Positions 58,993 through 64,000 of a stretch of DNA of 64,000 nt are shown here, piece by piece. Source of the stretch: Lachnospiraceae bacterium (GTDB taxonomy: Bacteria > Bacillota > Clostridia > Lachnospirales > Lachnospiraceae); NCBI GenBank assembly GCA_017430085.1, contig JAFRNR010000022.1, positions 1 to 64,000 on the forward strand. The letters run 5' to 3'. Within the stretch, counting starts at the first letter, position 1, and each line of letters opens with the position of its first letter. The notes beneath the pieces are model-generated. The model was not told the origin of the DNA. It made no database searches and saw only the letters and a list, made by a program, of their open reading frames with translations. Position numbers and translations under genes: made by a program.

Positions 58993-60084
58993 TTATGCTT
59001 CCCCGGTTTCGAAGAACCGTGCCACCTGCTCCCGCGACATTCCCCGGATCCCCAGGTTTTCGGCACAGCGGCCCTCCGCCCGGAAATCCCGGTGAAAAAG
59101 GCTCGACGCCAGTGTGATCACGGCATCCATGTTCGGCACCGGCACCCCGGCAATATGCCCCAGTTCCGACAGGGGGACCAGGCTCATCGGCACGTCCTCC
59201 GTCAGGTAGCGGGCTTCAATGGAATGCGGCGCCATAATCTCAAAATAGGCCTCATTGTGCTGGATCAGCTCATACAGGTCCCGGCCTTCCGTTTCATAAG
59301 ACTGTCTCAGCCAGTCCTCCGCGCTGAGCACCGGCGTCTGATAAGCAGCCGCCACGGCCAGCCGTTCCTCGTCGATCTGATGGACCAGGGCGGCGACGGA
59401 GGGGGTGATCCCGTCAATATAATAGCGGTACCCGCGCGGATCGTTTTCAATGCGTCCGACGTTCAGCAGCACCGGCGTGGGGTGGAAGAGCGCGCCGATA
59501 TTCGACAGGCTCGTCTCCAGACAGTTTGCGGCCGGTTTAAACTGCGGATAGTACGGATGCAGTGCGTCCAGCACTTCCTGCGTCCGGTTTGCCGGGAAGG
59601 CGCCCAGGGCCACCTCTTTTTTTATCCCGTAGATCTCCACGGACGCGCCGCCCGTCCTCCGGCAGGAATAGATCAGCGTCTGCGTTTCCGCCACGATGAT
59701 CCGCGCCTGACAGCCTTCCTTCCGGACCGTGTTCAGAAACTCCAGCGCACCGCCGGTCCTGCCGGGATTCAGGACCACGATCTGGTCATCCCGCAGGGCG
59801 GAGGCCGCCGCCTTTGCGATCAGCCTGTGGGTGAAGGACGGCGTGACGACCAGGATCAGTTCGGCTTCGGCGATCGCCGCGGGAACGTCCGTCGTCAGCA
59901 GGTTCAGGGTCTGATGCACGGTGACGCCGTCCTTCGTCAGCTCAATGCCGCCGTTTTCCTCCAGATCCTTCAGATACTGCGGAAACAGGTCGCACAGATT
60001 GACCGCAGCGCCCCGGCCGGCCAGATAAGCGGCCATGGCACACCCGCCGTTTCCGGCTCCGATGACTGCAATCGGGGTTCCCAT
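58993..60084 (-). CDS. NAD/NADP octopine/nopaline (opine) dehydrogenase family protein
   Basis: A 363-residue protein. The N-terminal Rossmann fold has GAGNGGCAMAAYLAGRG, and VVLNPGRTGGALEF matches the family. The C-terminal helical domain carries the expected His in FHPTPVLLNVGRIE and Asp/Tyr in YYIDGITPSVAALV, the catalytic region of opine dehydrogenases. Such enzymes join a 2-keto acid to an amino acid, or split the product oxidatively. It starts two bases after the hyuB stop and is surely co-expressed with the hydantoinase subunits. Confidence 0.88.
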   Translation of the reverse strand: MGTPIAVIGAGNGGCAMAAYLAGRGAAVNLCDLFPQYLKDLEENGGIELTKDGVTVHQTLNLLTTDVPAAIAEAELILVVTPSFTHRLIAKAAASALRDDQIVVLNPGRTGGALEFLNTVRKEGCQARIIVAETQTLIYSCRRTGGASVEIYGIKKEVALGAFPANRTQEVLDALHPYYPQFKPAANCLETSLSNIGALFHPTPVLLNVGRIENDPRGYRYYIDGITPSVAALVHQIDEERLAVAAAYQTPVLSAEDWLRQSYETEGRDLYELIQHNEAYFEIMAPHSIEARYLTEDVPMSLVPLSELGHIAGVPVPNMDAVITLASSLFHRDFRAEGRCAENLGIRGMSREQVARFFETGEA

Positions 60085-60086
60085 GT

Positions 60087-61835
60087 TTATTTCCTCCGTG
60101 CTTCTCTCAGTTTCTCTGTCGCTTCCTCATCCACGGTCCGGGTCTTCCGGTCAATGACTACGCCGTAAAGCTCCCGGGCGTTCTCTGCGCTGACCTTCTC
60201 ATGGATCACGTCTTCCAGGACCGCTTCCGGTCTCCTCCTGAGCGGATCGCCGTAGCCGCCCGAGCCGGGGGTCTGCGCGCTCATGATGTCGCCCTCCTTC
60301 AGCTGGATCTCGGAGGATTTCGCGGAGGGAAGGACCTTCTCCTGCGGCGTGTCCGGATTGATCACGAAGCGTCCGGTCGCCCCGGGACAGCCGCCCTTAA
60401 GCCCCCAGGGAGCCACTTTCTGGCGGTCGCCGTGCGATCCGAACACGGTATCCTGGAGGATCCGGTAGTCTCTGCGGTATCCCAGGCCGCCCCGGAATTC
60501 CCCGGCTCCGCCGGAATCGTTCCGGATCTCATAGCGGTCCACCATAATCGGATATTCGGCCTCCATGCATTCGATCGGCAGGTTGGAGGAGTTGGTGATA
60601 TGCACGTGGACGCCGTCCAGGCCGTCCTTGTTGTAGCGGGCGCCGAACCCGCCGCCGAGGGACTCCGGATAGACGAAAAACCGGTCGTTTTTCACGTCGT
60701 TTCCGGAGAAGATGACCGTCGTGACCGCGCTGTTGCAGCCCGCCATGACCTGCTTGGGGACGATCTGCGCCATCGCGCCGAATACAACGTCCGCTACCCG
60801 CTGGCAGGCGTCGGTCCTGGCCCCGCAGGCGCCGGGCACCTTCGGATTTACCAGTGTGCCGGGCGGCGCATAGACGTCGATCGCACGGTAAAAGCCGCCG
60901 TTCGGAGGCAGGTGCGGGTCTACGATCGCTTTCATGGAATAGAAGACCGTCGCTTTCAGGGCGTTTTCCACCACGTTCACGGCGCCCTTGACCTGAGGGG
61001 CCGTACCGGTAAAGTCCAGATGCACGCTGTCGTCTTTGACCGTAAGCTTCAGATGGATCGGCACGCGCTTGCCGATATCAATGCCGTCGTCGTCCATGTA
61101 GTCTTCAAATTCATACAGCCCGTTCGGAATGACCCGGATCCCGGCGCGCATCTTCCGCTCCCCGTAATCCAGCAGTTCCTCCATGCCGGAGAGCACGATA
61201 TCCCGGCCGTACTTGTTGATGATATCCACCGTCCGCTCTGCGCCGATCGTATTGGCCGCCACCTGCGCCATGATGTCGCCGGTCCGTTCAAAGGCCGTCC
61301 GGCAGTTCAGCTTGATGATATCCATGACATCTTCGATCAGCTTCCCCTCCTTCATGATCAGGGTCGGTGGGATCCGGAGACCTTCCTGGAAGATACTGGT
61401 GCTGTCGCCGGACATGCTGCCCGGCACCCGGCCGCCCACATCGCTGTGGTGCGCGATATTCGCCACATAGGCCACCACCTCCCCGTCATGGAAAATAGGG
61501 GCCGCCAGCGTAATATCCGGCAGATGCGTGCCGCCGCCGTTATACGGGTCGTTGGCTACGAACATATCCCCGGGATGGATCTCCGACGGATCGTATTTCC
61601 GGTTGATCTCCTTGACGATCCCCAGCATGGATCCCAGATGCACCGGGATATGCTCCGCCTGGGCTATCGTCTCGCCTTTGGCGTTGAAAATAGCGCAGGA
61701 GCAGTCTTTTCTTTCCTTAATGTTTGTGGAATACGCGGTTCTGACCAGTATGCCGCCCATTTCCTCCGCAATGGACATGAAGGCGTTGCTTAATACTTCA
61801 ACCGTGATCGGATCGACTTTTATCCGGTTAAACAT
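60087..61835 (-). CDS. hyuB: Hydantoinase/N-methylhydantoinase B subunit
   Basis: A 582-residue HyuB-family subunit. It opens with DPITVEVLSNAFMSIAEEMG, then RKDCSCAIFNAKGETIAQA, HIPVHLGSM, FVANDPYNGGGTHLPDITLAAP and, later, GGAGEFRGGLGYRRDYRIL, all family hallmarks. HyuB works with HyuA in ATP-dependent opening of hydantoin, 5-oxoproline or similar rings, or as acetone/acetophenone carboxylase subunits; the sequence does not settle which. It lies 18 bases after hyuA. GGGGAGGACGCAC precedes the ATG. Confidence 0.93.
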   Translation of the reverse strand: MFNRIKVDPITVEVLSNAFMSIAEEMGGILVRTAYSTNIKERKDCSCAIFNAKGETIAQAEHIPVHLGSMLGIVKEINRKYDPSEIHPGDMFVANDPYNGGGTHLPDITLAAPIFHDGEVVAYVANIAHHSDVGGRVPGSMSGDSTSIFQEGLRIPPTLIMKEGKLIEDVMDIIKLNCRTAFERTGDIMAQVAANTIGAERTVDIINKYGRDIVLSGMEELLDYGERKMRAGIRVIPNGLYEFEDYMDDDGIDIGKRVPIHLKLTVKDDSVHLDFTGTAPQVKGAVNVVENALKATVFYSMKAIVDPHLPPNGGFYRAIDVYAPPGTLVNPKVPGACGARTDACQRVADVVFGAMAQIVPKQVMAGCNSAVTTVIFSGNDVKNDRFFVYPESLGGGFGARYNKDGLDGVHVHITNSSNLPIECMEAEYPIMVDRYEIRNDSGGAGEFRGGLGYRRDYRILQDTVFGSHGDRQKVAPWGLKGGCPGATGRFVINPDTPQEKVLPSAKSSEIQLKEGDIMSAQTPGSGGYGDPLRRRPEAVLEDVIHEKVSAENARELYGVVIDRKTRTVDEEATEKLREARRK

Positions 61836-61853
61836 GTGCGTCCTCCCCCTTTC

Positions 61854-63911
61854 TCAGTCTTCGTAGCTGATCATCAGATTCAGATACTTATCGGTAACAG
61901 CGGTATGCCCCGGAGGCACTACGATCGTGGAAGACATCTCTTCAATGATTGCCGGACCGTTCACGACGTTGCCCGCCTTAAGCAGGTCGCGGTCGTAGAT
62001 ATCCGTAGGGATATAATCCTTCGCCTCCTCAAAATAGACCGACCGCTGCCCTTTCACGGCCGCGGAAGCATCCGGGCCCTCTTCTTCGTGCTCCACCAGC
62101 TCGATGGTCTGGACGCGGCCGATGGCGGTCACGCGGTAGTTGACGATCTGGACCAGGGCGCCTTCATTGCAGTACCCGTATTCGCGCTTGTGCACCTGAT
62201 GGAAAAGATCCCGGATCGCTCCGATATTCTCCTCCGTAATCTCCTCATACGGGATATTGACGCTCAGCTCGAAGTTCTGGCCGTAATACCGCATATCCGC
62301 GTGGCGGATGATCACCTTGCGCTCCTCGCTGATCTTTTCCGCGTTCAGCCAGGCATCGCCTTTGTCCGTCAGTTCCTTGAAATTCGCGTTCATGCGCGCG
62401 ATGTTCTCCGGGACAAAGTTGGAGATGCTGGTCTTTACGTAATCCGAACGGATGTCGGAGACCAGCAGTCCTACCGCGCAGAGAATCCCGGGGTTGCTCG
62501 GGATCAGGACCTTGTGCACGCCCATGTCCTTCGCGACGTTGACCGCATGCAGGGCGCCGGCGCCGCCGAAGGCCATCAGGACAAATTCCCGGGGGTCATA
62601 GCCCCGCTCCACGGAGACCACGCGGATCGCCCGCGCCATGTTGGAATTCACGACGGTCACGATGCCGCGCGCCGCGTCCAGCACGCTCATGCCCAGCGGC
62701 CCGGCCAGTTTTTCTTCAATGGCTTTCCGGGCGCCTTCCTCATCGATCTTCATGCGTCCGCCCAGGATCACTTCCGGGTTCAGCCGGTGCAGGACCACGT
62801 TGGCGTCCGTGACCGTGGGAAGCTGGCCGCCCCGCATATAGGAGACCGGGCCGGGGACCGCGCCGGCGCTTTCGGGACCGACCTTCATCATTCCGCCGTT
62901 ATCGATCCACGCGATGGATCCGCCGCCCGCGCCCACGGCGGTGACGTCCGTCATCGGCACCTTGACCGGGAATTCCGCGATCGCCTTCGCGGTCGTCAGT
63001 CTCGGCTGGTTGTTTTCGATCAGGGATACGTCCGTGCTGGTGCCGCCCATATCGAAGGTAATCAGGTTTTTCACCCCGATCAGTTTGGCAATGTAATTCG
63101 CGCCGGAAACGCCCGCCGCCGGGCCGGAAAGCGCTGTGCGGATCGGGTTGTCAAAGGTCGTCTCGATGCTCATCAGGCCGCCGTTCGACTGATTGATATA
63201 GGGCGTCAGGTCCATTCCCATATCCTTCACGCGCTTCTTGAAAAGTTTCGCGTAAATGCCGACCTTCGGCCCGATATAGCTGTTCAGGGCCGTTGTGGTC
63301 ATGCGCTCGTATTCCCGGATCTCCGGAAGGACTTCGCTGGAGATGGAAACATAGGCGCCGGGATCCTTCTCCAGAATGATCTCCTTGATCTTTTTTTCAT
63401 GGACGGGGTTGATATAGGAATGCAGCAGGCAAACCGCGTAGGCTTCCACGTTTTCCGCCTTCAGTTCCTCCACCAGCTTTTCCACCTCGGAAACGTCCAG
63501 CGCTTTGAATACGCTTCCGTCCGCCATGATGCGTTCGTCCACCTCCCGGCGCATGTTCCGGTAAATGATCGGGACCGGCTTTTCCACCTGGACGTCATAG
63601 AGGGAGGCCCGCGTCTGCCGGGCCAGCTCGATCAGGTCGCGGAAGCCTTTCGTGGTAATGATCGCCGTCCGGGCGCCTTTGCGTTCCAGCGTGGCGTTCG
63701 TGGCTACCGTCGTGCCGTGCACCATCGCGGACACGTCGGCCGGGGAAACGTCGTAAAGATCCAGGATGTCCTTCACGCCTTTCCCGATCGCTTCCGAAGG
63801 ATCCGCGGGCGTGGAGGGAAGCTTATAGACAAAAACCTTGCCGGTATCCTGATCAAACATGCAGACGTCCGTAAACGTGCCGCCGACGTCAACACCGATT
63901 TTGTAACTCAT
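61854..63911 (-). CDS. hyuA: Hydantoinase/N-methylhydantoinase A subunit
   Basis: A 685-residue HyuA-family subunit with an actin/ASKHA-like ATPase fold. The phosphate loop is GVDVGGTFTD (residues 6-15), the second nucleotide motif is VHGTTVATNATLERKG, and TFDMGGTSTDVSLIE and AVGAGGGSIAW are also present. It supplies ATP-driven activation for the HyuB partner. About 685 residues is the usual size. AGAGGTGAATT precedes the ATG. A membrane-protein gene ends 22 bases upstream and is probably the first known member of the same operon. Confidence 0.93.
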   Translation of the reverse strand: MSYKIGVDVGGTFTDVCMFDQDTGKVFVYKLPSTPADPSEAIGKGVKDILDLYDVSPADVSAMVHGTTVATNATLERKGARTAIITTKGFRDLIELARQTRASLYDVQVEKPVPIIYRNMRREVDERIMADGSVFKALDVSEVEKLVEELKAENVEAYAVCLLHSYINPVHEKKIKEIILEKDPGAYVSISSEVLPEIREYERMTTTALNSYIGPKVGIYAKLFKKRVKDMGMDLTPYINQSNGGLMSIETTFDNPIRTALSGPAAGVSGANYIAKLIGVKNLITFDMGGTSTDVSLIENNQPRLTTAKAIAEFPVKVPMTDVTAVGAGGGSIAWIDNGGMMKVGPESAGAVPGPVSYMRGGQLPTVTDANVVLHRLNPEVILGGRMKIDEEGARKAIEEKLAGPLGMSVLDAARGIVTVVNSNMARAIRVVSVERGYDPREFVLMAFGGAGALHAVNVAKDMGVHKVLIPSNPGILCAVGLLVSDIRSDYVKTSISNFVPENIARMNANFKELTDKGDAWLNAEKISEERKVIIRHADMRYYGQNFELSVNIPYEEITEENIGAIRDLFHQVHKREYGYCNEGALVQIVNYRVTAIGRVQTIELVEHEEEGPDASAAVKGQRSVYFEEAKDYIPTDIYDRDLLKAGNVVNGPAIIEEMSSTIVVPPGHTAVTDKYLNLMISYED

Positions 63912-63933
63912 AATAATTCACCTCTCTTTTCTG

Positions 63934-64000
63934 TTATTCCACGGCGGGTGTACCCTTGTTCTTTTTCCGCTCGAAGATGATGAATCCGATCAGGACCGCA
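63934..64000 (-). CDS. C terminus of an unidentified membrane protein (partial)
   Basis: Only 22 codons are in the window: a hydrophobic stretch AVLIGFIIFE followed by a basic tail RKKNKGTPAVE and TAA. This looks like the last helix and cytoplasmic tail of a transporter. Its place just before hyuA makes it a likely uptake system for the hydantoinase substrate. The family cannot be named from this much sequence. Confidence 0.5.
   Translation of the reverse strand, partial: AVLIGFIIFERKKNKGTPAVE

Noticed and set aside
61836-63980. A 714-codon plus-strand open frame opposite hyuA.
   Set aside because: hyuA has every family motif on the minus strand; the opposite frame is Arg/His/Asp-rich with no motif.

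Overview
The window looks like chromosome of an anaerobic, fairly GC-rich (roughly 58-60 percent by eye) gut-type Clostridia member. The pointers are AGGAGG-like ribosome sites almost everywhere, a fused FeoAB with a FeoB-associated Cys-rich peptide, a split transketolase, a protein derived from PolC, a TAXI-type TRAP transporter, methionine gamma-lyase, Thr/Pro-rich linkers in exported proteins, and no respiratory genes. I cannot name the species. No rRNA, tRNA, CRISPR, transposase or phage gene was recognised.

Layout. 0-11 kb: a partial serine hydrolase, a broken GNAT, a DeoR/WYL-like regulator, a membrane-free FtsH-like protease, an esterase-macrodomain fusion, and a probable four-gene operon (acidic 81-aa protein, degenerate PolC-like protein, metallophosphoesterase, BspA-type LRR protein), then a membrane protein with a leaderless-looking promoter and a HAD-GNAT fusion. 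10.4-16.8 kb: a P-loop kinase and an oxidoreductase/sugar-kinase fusion, then an ECF nickel/cobalt importer (CbiMN, CbiQ, CbiO) divergent from a His-rich CsoR/RcnR-family sensor, with back-to-back promoters around a G-tract. 16.9-21.6 kb: lipoproteins, small exported proteins, an XRE regulator and an orphan VOC domain.

21.6-32.8 kb is a catabolic island: a metallo-beta-lactamase-fold hydrolase, TAXI binding lipoprotein and TRAP permease, then a LysR gene divergent from a CoA-transferase, a thiolase, a thiolase-fold protein that has lost all four catalytic residues, an AraC regulator and a D-2-hydroxyacid dehydrogenase. Together they suggest import of a carboxylic acid, CoA activation and thiolysis; the substrate is unknown.

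32.9-47.3 kb: MFS-like, SH3 and MATE membrane/surface genes, a 1024-residue LRR/Ig-like surface protein, GNAT and HAD genes, and on the minus strand a VTT-PlsC fusion, a YfcC-type carrier, FeoAB and the 54-aa Cys-rich peptide. 47.5-57.8 kb: a GNAT, an ECF sigma/anti-sigma pair, zinc-ribbon membrane proteins, a SagB-like nitroreductase, methionine gamma-lyase, an SPFH protein, the two-subunit transketolase and an SDR. 57.9-64 kb: a minus-strand operon of HyuA, HyuB, an opine-dehydrogenase-like and an ornithine-cyclodeaminase-like enzyme, following the tail of an unidentified membrane protein.

A dispersed hairpin repeat family with the core GGGACGGTTC sits in many intergenic gaps before about 19.8 kb and between 36.8 and 55 kb; I saw none in the 20-36 kb island or after 55.1 kb. 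Gene starts were chosen from ribosome-site spacing. Promoter and terminator calls are by eye.
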